NCBI RefSeq assembly: GCF_030450125.1
Contig: NZ_CP123923.1
Location: 1,302,001 to 1,366,000 of the forward strand
Length of the DNA: 64,000 nucleotides
Direction of reading: 5' to 3'
Source of the DNA: Streptomyces sp. WP-1
GTDB taxonomy: Bacteria > Actinomycetota > Actinomycetes > Streptomycetales > Streptomycetaceae
Shown: one piece after another, positions 24,474 through 32,035 of the stretch
Layout of the letters: the number at the start of each line of letters is the position of its first letter
Numbering within the stretch: the first letter of the stretch is position 1
Made by a program: the position numbers and the translations under genes
Notes under the pieces: model-generated
Databases searched by the model: none
Told to the model about the DNA's origin: nothing
What the model saw: the letters and a program-made list of their open reading frames with translations, nothing else

Positions 24474-25019
24474 TCACACCAACCGATCTTGTCGGCCTGC
24501 CGAGTTGTACACGACCTTCCGCGTTGTGCGGAGATCCGCGGCGAAGATCGCGGACGCCGCCTTCAGCACCTCGTTCGCGCGCCGCAGTTCCTCGACCTCA
24601 AGGCGCAGCCGCAGCAGTTCGGCCTTCTCGTCCCTCGTCAGCCCGTCGTCCGTGCGCACATCGCGCGGGGCGCCGCGCGGGGCCGGAGGGCGGCCGGAGC
24701 GGCGGGACTCCCGTCTTGTGTCCGGTCGCTCGGGTACCGGTGCGTCACCGGCTTCCAGTTTGTCGCAGACGTTCTGCCAGCGGCGGGACCACGTCTCCAG
24801 GTCGCCACCGCACGCGTCCACGTAGGCGAGGGTCACCTTCAAGGAAGGTTTGTGCAGTCCCCGCGCGGCCTCGGCGAGCGTGGACACGGAATAGTGGGCC
24901 CTTTTCGCCATGGTGCGGTACGAGGGGTTCCCCGCCCGCCTCCGCAGGGCCCGCAAGTCGTGTGCGAACGCCTCCAGTGGTCCTGCCGTGGGATCCAATA
25001 ACCGCTCTGGCCTGGGCAC
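24474..25019 (-). CDS. XRE-type HTH regulator with IS3-OrfA-like coiled-coil tail; TTA codon
   Basis: 181 residues from GTG at 25019 (VPRPERLLDPTAGPLEAFAHDLRALR), just after GGGGGAA; the frame is open to 25199 but loses protein character. The HTH is residues 20-75 (SYRTMAKRAHYSVSTLAEAARG). The C-terminus (LTRDEKAELLRLRLEVEELR, ANEVLKAASAIFAADL) resembles the leucine-zipper end of IS3-family OrfA transposase proteins and probably drives dimerisation. Leu7 is a TTA codon (25001-24999), implying bldA control. It is divergent from kamA across a 412-bp region rich in GTACAAC motifs and is the likely pathway-specific regulator of the streptothricin genes. Confidence 0.75.
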   Translation of the reverse strand: MPRPERLLDPTAGPLEAFAHDLRALRRRAGNPSYRTMAKRAHYSVSTLAEAARGLHKPSLKVTLAYVDACGGDLETWSRRWQNVCDKLEAGDAPVPERPDTRRESRRSGRPPAPRGAPRDVRTDDGLTRDEKAELLRLRLEVEELRRANEVLKAASAIFAADLRTTRKVVYNSAGRQDRLV

Positions 25020-25431
25020 TTTCCCCCCTGATGCTCGGTTGTCTCGTCGTAAGCACAGGTTCCGCGGGGCCGTACAACCGTGGTCAGCGGCGCACAGTCC
25101 CGACGGCACGATCAGCCGGAGACGGGCGGATTCCGATGAGAGACCCACCGCACCGGATCTTCGGCAAGTGGTACATGTCAACCATGCGTACTTCAACATC
25201 AGTTAATGATTTACGCCACCCTCTGGGCCGGTCAACCGGTACGCGAGGGTGCCCGCTCCCCTCCTCCCGCGCCGGCCCGGCACTTCCGCTTCCCGTCGTG
25301 CGATTCCCGGTTGTACAGGGGCACTCGACGACTTCACCCCGTACAACTTCCTGTCGTGTACAACCCCGCACGCTCTGCAAGATCGACGCAAGGCGATTCG
25401 GCCGAAACCGAGGGGATGGGGGTGAGGGTTG
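25020..25431. promoter_or_regulatory. divergent control region with GTACAAC motifs
   Basis: 412 bp between the XRE regulator (minus) and kamA (plus), of lower GC than its surroundings. GTACAAC occurs at 25072, 25341 and 25358, and its inverse GTTGTAC at 25310, so 25310-25347 is an inverted pair and 25341-25364 a direct pair 17 bp apart. One more GTTGTAC lies at about 24505 in the regulator's 3' end, sharing TCGTGTACAAC with 25354-25364. These are candidate operators for the divergent streptothricin promoters. No gene was found here. Confidence 0.5.
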
Positions 25432-26832
25432 GTGGACACACCACGCGGCCAGGCCCGGCCGGCGGCGCCGGAGGGCTTCTACGAGTACCGCGGTCGTCCA
25501 CTCACGGAGCCGGACTGGCGACGCCTGCCCGGCTGGCGTGACGTCACCGCGGACGAGTGGGCCGACCCCCGGTGGCAGCGCGCGAACTGTGTGAAGGACG
25601 CGAAGGGCCTGCGCGCGGTCATGGGCGATCTGCTCGCGGAGAGCTTCTACGAGGACTGGGAGCGGGACCGGCTGCACCGCGCCACCATGTCGGTGCTGCT
25701 GCCGCCCCAGATGATCAACACCATGGCGACCGCGGCCGTGGGCCGTCCGGGCGAGCTGGACAAGGCGTTCTACGACGACCCGGTGCGCCGTTACATGCTG
25801 CCCGTCTTCTCCGACCGGCACCCCGAGTGGCCCTCGCACCCGATGGCCGCCCGGGACTCCCTGCACGAGCAGGACATGTGGGTGGTGGAGGGGCTGACCC
25901 ACCGTTACCCCACCAAGGTGCTGGCCGAGTTGCTGTCGACGTGCCCCCAGTACTGCGGGCACTGCACCCGGATGGACCTGGTGGGCAACTCCACGCCCCA
26001 GGTGGCCAAGAACAGGCTGAGTCTGAAGCCCGCCGAGCGGGCCGACCGCATCCTGGAGCATCTGCGCGCCTCCCCCCGCATCCGGGACGTGGTGGTCTCC
26101 GGCGGCGACCTCGCCAACATGCCGTGGCCCCGCCTGGAGCGCTTCATCGACGGCTTGCTGGAGATCGAGTCGGTCCGGGACATCCGGTTGGCCAGCAAGG
26201 GGCTGATCGGGCTGCCGCAGCACTGGCGGTCCGGTCCCGTGCTGGCGGGTGTGGCGCGGGTGGCGCGGACGGCCAGGTCCCGCGGGGTGCGCATCGCGCT
26301 GCACACCCACGCCAACGCCGCCCAGCAGATCACCCCCGCGGTGGCGGAGGCGGCCTGGGCGCTCCTGGACGCGGGACTGCACGAGGTGCGCAACCAGGGT
26401 GTGCTGATGCGCGGGGTCAATGACAGCGCGCACGACCTGCTGGACCTGTGCTTCGCGCTCACCGACCACGCGGGGATCACGCCGTACTACTTCTACATGT
26501 GCGACATGATCCCCAACGCCGAGCACTGGCGGGTGCCGCTCCACCGCGCCCAGGTGATCCAGCGTCAGATCATGGGCTACCTGCCCGGCTTCGCCACGCC
26601 ACGCATCGTGTGCGACGTGCCGATGGCCGGCAAGCGCTGGGTGGACCAGGCCGACTCCTACGACCGCGAACTCGGCATATCCCACTGGAGCAAGAGCTGG
26701 CTCACCCCGCTGGAAGTGGCGGACCCGGAGGCCCGCAACGGCTCGTACCACTACTACGACCCCATCGACACGCTTCCGCTGGCCGGACAGCGGTGGTGGC
26801 GGGACACCCGGCAGAGCGCCGGCCAGGGGTAG
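25432..26832 (+). CDS. kamA: lysine 2,3-aminomutase (radical SAM), beta-lysine supply
   Basis: 466 residues from GTG at 25432 (TTG at 25429 also possible) with GAGGGGATGGGGG upstream. The radical-SAM cluster motif is STCPQYCGHCTRMD (C-x3-C-x2-C), followed by DVVVSGGDLANMPW. PLP/substrate region: YYFYMCDMIPNAEHWR and CDVPMAGKRWV, with the candidate PLP lysine in MAGKRW. The enzyme converts L-lysine to beta-lysine using SAM, a [4Fe-4S] cluster and PLP. Beta-lysine forms the side chain of streptothricin. It is first gene of the plus-strand unit; the next gene starts 19 nt after its stop. Confidence 0.93.
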   Translation: MDTPRGQARPAAPEGFYEYRGRPLTEPDWRRLPGWRDVTADEWADPRWQRANCVKDAKGLRAVMGDLLAESFYEDWERDRLHRATMSVLLPPQMINTMATAAVGRPGELDKAFYDDPVRRYMLPVFSDRHPEWPSHPMAARDSLHEQDMWVVEGLTHRYPTKVLAELLSTCPQYCGHCTRMDLVGNSTPQVAKNRLSLKPAERADRILEHLRASPRIRDVVVSGGDLANMPWPRLERFIDGLLEIESVRDIRLASKGLIGLPQHWRSGPVLAGVARVARTARSRGVRIALHTHANAAQQITPAVAEAAWALLDAGLHEVRNQGVLMRGVNDSAHDLLDLCFALTDHAGITPYYFYMCDMIPNAEHWRVPLHRAQVIQRQIMGYLPGFATPRIVCDVPMAGKRWVDQADSYDRELGISHWSKSWLTPLEVADPEARNGSYHYYDPIDTLPLAGQRWWRDTRQSAGQG

Positions 26833-26851
26833 AAGGGACAGTTGCACAACC

Positions 26852-28012
26852 ATGAGCAGTCTGCGTCCGCCGGGTGAGGACCCCCCGGTGCTCGAAGAGT
26901 GGTACCGCCGGCACCTGGGCCCCGGCATCCACGACATCAGCTCCAGCGGCGTCCACCCGTACACCTTCGCCGAGATACGGACGATGTGCCGCATCCCGGC
27001 CGAGGACCTGGACGCGGTCGTCATGGACGACAGCGTCTCCCAGGGCGGCGCGGGCATCCGCCAGGCGATCGCCGACCGGTACGCGGGCGGCGACGCCGAC
27101 AGGGTGCTGGTCACCCACGGCTCCAGCGAGGCCATCGCGCTCACGCTGGGCACGCTGCTGCGGCCCGGCGACCGGGTGGTCGTCCAGCAGGGCATCTACC
27201 ATTCCCTGGGCCACTATCCCCGGGCGGCGGGCTGCGAACTCGCCGAGTTGCCGGCCGCGGCCGTGCGCGACGGCGAGATCGACCAGAGCGTGCTGGAGGG
27301 CCTGGTCACCGCGGGGACCGCGGCCGTCGTCGTCAACTTCCCGCACAACCCCTCCGGGGCCACGCTGTCGCCGCAGGGCCTGAAGGCGCTGACCGAGCGG
27401 ACCGCCTCCGTCGGCGCGACCCTGGTGTGGGACGCCGCCACCGCCGAGATCACGCACCGCTGGGACGTGCTCCCGGACCCCGCCGCCACCCACGGCGACA
27501 CGGTCTCCTACGGCACCTTCTCCAAGACCTTCGGCCTGCCGGGACTGCGGGTCGGCTGGGCCGTCGCGCCGCCCGGACTCATCACCGCCACCTTCCCGCT
27601 GCGCGACCGGACCACGCTGTTCCTGTCGCCGCTGGTCGAGCTGATCGCCGAGCGGGCCATGCGCCACGCCGACGTGCTGGTCCGCACCCGGGCGGCCGAG
27701 GCGCGTCGCAACCTGGCACACCTCACCGCGTGGATGGCCGAGCACGAGGACCTGGTGCGCTGGCGGCCGCCGGAGGGCGGGGTGTGCGCGCTGCCCGTCT
27801 TCCGGGAGTTGGAGCGGACCTCGGCCGGCCCCGCGACGGTGGAGCGGCTCTGCCTGGAACTGCTCTCCCGCCACCACACGCTGCTGGTGCCGGGTACGGC
27901 CTTCGGCGCGCCGTACGGCGCACGGCTCGGCTTCGGCGGACCGGAGGAGCACTTCCGGGCCGGGCTCGCGGAGCTCTCCGAGTTCCTGCGCACCCGGGGG
28001 GCCGCCCGATGA
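26852..28012 (+). CDS. capreomycidine synthase-like PLP cyclase (VioD/OrfR type)
   Basis: 386 residues, fold type I PLP enzyme with the capreomycidine-synthase start (LEEWYRRH, IHDISSSGVHPYTFAEIR). Further landmarks: VTHGSSEAIALTLGTLL, VVNFPHNPSGATLSP, and PLP lysine in GTFSKTFGLPGLRVGW. In viomycin VioD cyclises 3-hydroxyarginine to capreomycidine. In streptothricin the orthologue OrfR acts on a dihydroxyarginine to give 4-hydroxycapreomycidine, the streptolidine precursor. The arginine hydroxylase is three genes downstream. The next gene overlaps by 4 nt. Confidence 0.9.
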   Translation: MSSLRPPGEDPPVLEEWYRRHLGPGIHDISSSGVHPYTFAEIRTMCRIPAEDLDAVVMDDSVSQGGAGIRQAIADRYAGGDADRVLVTHGSSEAIALTLGTLLRPGDRVVVQQGIYHSLGHYPRAAGCELAELPAAAVRDGEIDQSVLEGLVTAGTAAVVVNFPHNPSGATLSPQGLKALTERTASVGATLVWDAATAEITHRWDVLPDPAATHGDTVSYGTFSKTFGLPGLRVGWAVAPPGLITATFPLRDRTTLFLSPLVELIAERAMRHADVLVRTRAAEARRNLAHLTAWMAEHEDLVRWRPPEGGVCALPVFRELERTSAGPATVERLCLELLSRHHTLLVPGTAFGAPYGARLGFGGPEEHFRAGLAELSEFLRTRGAAR

Positions 28013-29949
28013 CCGCCGCGGGCGCCCCCGACGTCCTGGACCTGTGGGACCGCTGCGTGCGTGAACACGCCTTACAGCCGGCTCTGGTGACGCCGAGTCA
28101 TGTCTGGACGTACCGGTCGGTGGACCGGCTGACCGACGCCTGGGCCGGTTCCCTGGCCGCACGCGGCGCGGGTCCCGGGCGGCTGGTGGGCCTCGCGTTC
28201 CCGGATCCCGGGCGCACGGTGCTCGGCATGGTGGCGGCGCTGAAGGCCGGAGCGGGCTTCACCGTCCTGGACGACCGGCTGCCCGACACCGCACGGGAGT
28301 TACTGGTGCGGCGTACGCGGGCCGCGGTCTGGCTCGGCGACGGCGCCCACGCACCCGTCACGGCCTACGTGCCGGCCGGGGCGCCCGGTGCCGGCGGCGA
28401 GACGGCCGATCACGGCGGCTCGGCCCCGGACACCGGCGGCCCGGCGGGCGCGGACGGCCTCGCCTCCCGGCGGCCGGTCCGGGCCTGCGGCGGCGACGTG
28501 GCGTACGTGCTGTTCACCTCCGGGTCCACCGGGCAGCCCAAGGGCACGGTCGTCGAGCGGGACTCGCTGCGCGGGTTCGCCGTCGCGGTCGCCGAACGGC
28601 TGGAGCTGACCGCCGGTGACCGCTGGCTCCAGGTCGCCTCACCGGGGTTCGACGTCCTGATCGAGGAGGTGTTCCCCGCGCTCCTCTCCGGCGCGGCCGT
28701 GGTGTGCCGGGCCGACACACAGGCCCTGGACGCGGAGGAGCTGCACACCATGACGGCCCGCACCGGGACCACGGTGGTGGAACTGTCCACGCAGTACTGG
28801 CTGGAGTACGCCCGCTGGCTCGACACCCGCGGCCTGACCACGCCGAGGGAACTGCGCCTGGTGGTGGTCGGCGGCGAGCGGATGGACCCGGGGCCCTACC
28901 GGGAGTGGCAGGCCCGCCATCCGGCCCGGCTGGCCCACGTCTACGGACTGACCGAGTGCACCGTCAGCTCCACCTTCTACACCGGGCTGCTTCCGGCCGA
29001 CGCCGAGGAGGTCCCGCTCGGCACACCGCTGCGGGACGTGGAGATCGGTGTCCGGCGCGACGGGCGGCCCGTGCCACGGGGCGAGGCCGGGGAGATCCAC
29101 ATCGGCGGACCGCTGCTGGCGCGCGGCTTCCTCGACGACGAGGCCGCCACCGCCCGCCGGTTCGTGCCCGACCCGCTGTCCCCCGTCCCCGGGGCCCGGG
29201 TGTACCGGACCGGCGATCTGGGGCGGATCGACGCCGACGGCCACCTGGTCTTCCTCGGGCGGCTCGACGACCAGGTGAAGATACGCGGCCACCGGCTGGA
29301 GCCGGCGCGGGTGGAGCGGGCCCTGTGCGCGGACCCCGCTGTGGACCAGGCCGTGGTGTTCCCCGACCCTCGGACCGGCACCGCGCTGTGGGCCTTCACG
29401 GTCCCGGCCGACCCGCTGCGCGCGCCACTGCCCGGCGAAGCGGTCCGGGTGGCCGGGGCGGAGAAGGACGCGCTGCTGGCACCGCTGGCGGCACACATGC
29501 CGGACTGGGCCGTGCCCAGGGTGCTGTACCGGGTGTCGGCCCTGCCGAAGAACCGGCACGGCAAGATCGACAAACGGCGGCTGAGCGGCTGGGCCGCGGC
29601 GGAGCACGTCGCCGCGCGGCAGCGGCCGGAAGCGGTGGAGGCCCCGCGGGCGCCCCTGGCGACGCCCGGAACGCAGGCGCCGGGTCCGGGTTCCGGACCG
29701 GAGCCCCGCGACGAACCGCTGTCCACGGTGACGGACCTGTTCCGCGAGGTCCTGGACGCACCGGGGATCGGCCCCGACGACGACTTCTTCGACCATGGCG
29801 GCCAGTCCCTGCTGGCCATGCGGCTGCTCGCGCGGCTGCGCGAGTCCTTCCCGGCGGCGGCCGGGCTGCGGGCGAGCGCACTGCTCCGGTGCCCGACCCC
29901 CCGGCTGCTGGCCGGGGCGCTCCGCGCCGACGAGGCCGCCCGGCTCTGA
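28009..29949 (+). CDS. NRPS A-PCP didomain, beta-lysine activation; two TTA codons
   Basis: 646 residues. Adenylation domain (about 10-520): A3 YVLFTSGSTGQPKGTVVE, A5 VYGLTECTVSS, A7 YRTGDLGRIDADG, A8 GRLDDQVKIRGHRLEP, A10 NRHGKIDKRRL. Carrier domain (about 570-640) with DHGGQSLLAMRLL (phosphopantetheine Ser). In streptothricin an A-bearing protein loads beta-lysine onto carrier domains; this is the only A-PCP here, so that role is likely. Leu22 (28072) and Leu98 (28300) are TTA codons, so translation should need the bldA tRNA. Start ATG overlaps the capreomycidine synthase stop. Confidence 0.9.
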   Translation: MTAAGAPDVLDLWDRCVREHALQPALVTPSHVWTYRSVDRLTDAWAGSLAARGAGPGRLVGLAFPDPGRTVLGMVAALKAGAGFTVLDDRLPDTARELLVRRTRAAVWLGDGAHAPVTAYVPAGAPGAGGETADHGGSAPDTGGPAGADGLASRRPVRACGGDVAYVLFTSGSTGQPKGTVVERDSLRGFAVAVAERLELTAGDRWLQVASPGFDVLIEEVFPALLSGAAVVCRADTQALDAEELHTMTARTGTTVVELSTQYWLEYARWLDTRGLTTPRELRLVVVGGERMDPGPYREWQARHPARLAHVYGLTECTVSSTFYTGLLPADAEEVPLGTPLRDVEIGVRRDGRPVPRGEAGEIHIGGPLLARGFLDDEAATARRFVPDPLSPVPGARVYRTGDLGRIDADGHLVFLGRLDDQVKIRGHRLEPARVERALCADPAVDQAVVFPDPRTGTALWAFTVPADPLRAPLPGEAVRVAGAEKDALLAPLAAHMPDWAVPRVLYRVSALPKNRHGKIDKRRLSGWAAAEHVAARQRPEAVEAPRAPLATPGTQAPGPGSGPEPRDEPLSTVTDLFREVLDAPGIGPDDDFFDHGGQSLLAMRLLARLRESFPAAAGLRASALLRCPTPRLLAGALRADEAARL

Positions 29950-30002
29950 GCCGTCACGGCCCGCGCACCGCTTCGCGCCCGGCCCGGACCACCGCGCGGC
30001 CC

Positions 30003-30089
30003 GCACCGCCGGGACCACCGCGCAGCCGGCACCGCCCGGACCACCGGCACCGCCCGGACCACCGCACCACCGGCACCGCCGGGACCACA
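30003..30089. repeat. 17-bp GC-rich repeats in an intergenic gap
   Basis: Four copies of gcaccgccSggaccacc at 30003, 30029, 30047 and 30073 in the 226-bp gap between the A-PCP and hydroxylase genes. Nothing else was recognised in the gap except the weak GCGAGAG ribosome binding site. Confidence 0.75.
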
Positions 30090-30175
30090 GCACCACCTGC
30101 ACCACCCGAGGGCCCGCGGGCCCGGCTTCGGCCGCCCGCGGGCAGTAACCACCCGTCACTCAGCGAGAGTTGGCC

Positions 30176-31210
30176 ATGTCGAACCTCACCGACCAGTCCA
30201 CACGAAGCTACACCCTCAGCCCCGACGAGGCCGCCGCGACTACGGGGCTCACCCTCGAACTGGCCGCCGCCTACCCCTCCTTCGACGACGCCGGTCTGCT
30301 GCGCGACCTGCCGCGGCTCGCGGCCCGGCTGCCGCTCGGCGTGCAGCACTTCCTGCGCGACTTCAAGCTGGGCGACCGCCACGGCCATGTTCTCGTGCGC
30401 GGGCACGAGTTCGACCAGCAGCGCATCGGGCCCACCCCCGAGCACTGGCGCGGCCGCCACCGGCCCGGCCCGGAGTTCCCCGAGGAGCTGCTGCTGATGC
30501 TGTACTCGGCGCTGCTGGGCGAGCCCTTCGGCTGGGCCACGCAGCAGGACGGCCACCTCGTCCACGACATCTTCCCGATCCGCCGGCACGAGAACGACCA
30601 GCTCGGCATGGGCAGCAAGCAGCTGCTGACCTGGCACACCGAGGACGCCTTCCATCCCTACCGCAGCGACTACCTGATCCTGGGCGCACTGCGCAACCCC
30701 GACCACGTGCCCACCACGGTGGGCGAACTGGACCTGGCCTCGCTGTCCGAGGACGACATCGACATCCTCTTCGAGTCGCGCTTCTTCATCGCGCCGGACG
30801 AGTCGCATCTGCCGAAGAACAACACCATCACCTCCGAGGAGGAGGCCGCCCGCTTCGCCACCATCCAGAAGATGATCGACGAGCGGCCGCTCGGCCCGCT
30901 GCTCTACGGCTCACGGCAGGACCCGTACATGCGTCTGGACCCGTACTTCACCTCCGTGCCCGAGGACGACACCGACGCCCGGCGTGCCTATGACGCGCTG
31001 TTCAAGGTGGTGGACGCCGGAATGCGGGAGGTGGTCGCGGACCAGGGCGACGTGCTCATCATCGACAACCACCGGGCGGTGCACGGCCGCCTGCCGTTCC
31101 AGGCCCGCTACGACGGCACCGACCGGTGGCTCAAGCGGATGTGCGTCACCGCCGACCTGCGGCGCTCCCGCCCGATGCGGGCCACGGCCGAGACTCGGCT
31201 GCTGGGCTGA
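30176..31210 (+). CDS. Fe(II)/2-oxoglutarate arginine hydroxylase (VioC/OrfP family)
   Basis: 344 residues from ATG at 30176. It is a clavaminate-synthase/TauD-type oxygenase: metal ligands H-x-E in LLTWHTEDAFHPYRSDYLIL and the distal His in IIDNHRAVHGRLPFQARYDG. RLPF and the Arg-rich end contribute to 2-oxoglutarate binding. VioC hydroxylates arginine at C3. The streptothricin homologue OrfP is a dihydroxylase giving 3,4-dihydroxyarginine, the substrate of the OrfR-type cyclase encoded at 26852. The sequence alone does not separate mono- from dihydroxylation, but the streptothricin context favours the latter. Confidence 0.9.
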   Translation: MSNLTDQSTRSYTLSPDEAAATTGLTLELAAAYPSFDDAGLLRDLPRLAARLPLGVQHFLRDFKLGDRHGHVLVRGHEFDQQRIGPTPEHWRGRHRPGPEFPEELLLMLYSALLGEPFGWATQQDGHLVHDIFPIRRHENDQLGMGSKQLLTWHTEDAFHPYRSDYLILGALRNPDHVPTTVGELDLASLSEDDIDILFESRFFIAPDESHLPKNNTITSEEEAARFATIQKMIDERPLGPLLYGSRQDPYMRLDPYFTSVPEDDTDARRAYDALFKVVDAGMREVVADQGDVLIIDNHRAVHGRLPFQARYDGTDRWLKRMCVTADLRRSRPMRATAETRLLG

Positions 31211-31218
31211 GCGCACCC

Positions 31219-31962
31219 GTGGCACTCACCCTCACCGACCTGTCCCGCGACCGGTGGCTGCTGCCCGAGGTGGACGCGCTGATCGGCGCCAACATGCCCG
31301 CGTTCATGGGCTGGGAGTCCCCCGGCAACTGGCGCTGGCACGGAATGTACGAGCGTTTCCCCGCCCATCAGCTCTGCCTGGTGGACGACAGCGGGAAGCT
31401 GGTGGCGGCGGCCAACGGGCTGCCGGTGCGGTGGGACGGCCGGGCCTCGTCACTGCCCTCCGGCAGTGACGAGATCCTGGTCGAGGCCGTCGACCACGGG
31501 CCGCCGGACCACCCGGACGCCCTCTGCATGCTGTCGGTGTCCGTCGATCCCGCGCACCGGGCGGCCGGCCACGCCGAGCGGCTGCTGGCCGAGGCCCGCA
31601 CCAGGGCCGCGGAGCAGTGCCCCCGCGGCCTGATCATCCCGGTCCGGCCCACCCGCAAGCCTCGATACCCCCTGATCCCGATCGAGGAGTACGCCGCCTG
31701 GCGCCGCCCCGACGGCCGCTGCTTCGATCCATGGCTCGCTGCACACGCCGAGCTGGGCGCCCGGCAACTGGGCATCGCCAAGCGGTCCCTGGTGATCCGT
31801 CAGCCGGTGTCCCGCTGGGAGGAGTTCCTCGGCCATCCGCTGCCGGGGCCGGGCGACCATCCGCTGCCCGGCGGCCTGGTGCCGCTGCGGGTCACCGCCG
31901 ACGGCCACGGGATCTACGCCGAGCCCAACGTCTGGGTTCACCACGCGCCGGCCGTGCCGTGA
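31219..31962 (+). CDS. GNAT-like acetyltransferase of the streptothricin cluster
   Basis: 247 residues from GTG at 31219, 9 nt after the hydroxylase stop. The acetyl-CoA fold is indicated by CMLSVSVDPAHRAAGHAERLLAEA (beta4 and pyrophosphate loop). A distinctive PVRPTRKPRYPLIPIEEYAAWRR follows. It does not resemble the self-resistance acetyltransferase at 42792. It could acetylate an amino-sugar or a biosynthetic intermediate, perhaps a transient protecting group later removed by the PIG-L deacetylase. This is inference; the substrate is unknown. Confidence 0.7.
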   Translation: MALTLTDLSRDRWLLPEVDALIGANMPAFMGWESPGNWRWHGMYERFPAHQLCLVDDSGKLVAAANGLPVRWDGRASSLPSGSDEILVEAVDHGPPDHPDALCMLSVSVDPAHRAAGHAERLLAEARTRAAEQCPRGLIIPVRPTRKPRYPLIPIEEYAAWRRPDGRCFDPWLAAHAELGARQLGIAKRSLVIRQPVSRWEEFLGHPLPGPGDHPLPGGLVPLRVTADGHGIYAEPNVWVHHAPAVP

Positions 31963-32035
31963 CCCGCCCCGCGCGCCCCGGCGCCGCGGCCTGCACATCC
32001 CTCCCAAGTCACCCCCTCGCGACCCCTGGAGAATC

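Noticed and set aside
26899..29949. 1016-residue plus-strand frame running through the capreomycidine synthase gene into the A-PCP gene
   Set aside because: Only the part from 28009 is protein-like; the upstream part is an out-of-frame reading of the cyclase gene.
30176..31210. Clavulanic-acid-type oxygenase
   Set aside because: No beta-lactam genes nearby; the capreomycidine synthase and streptothricin context favour an arginine hydroxylase.
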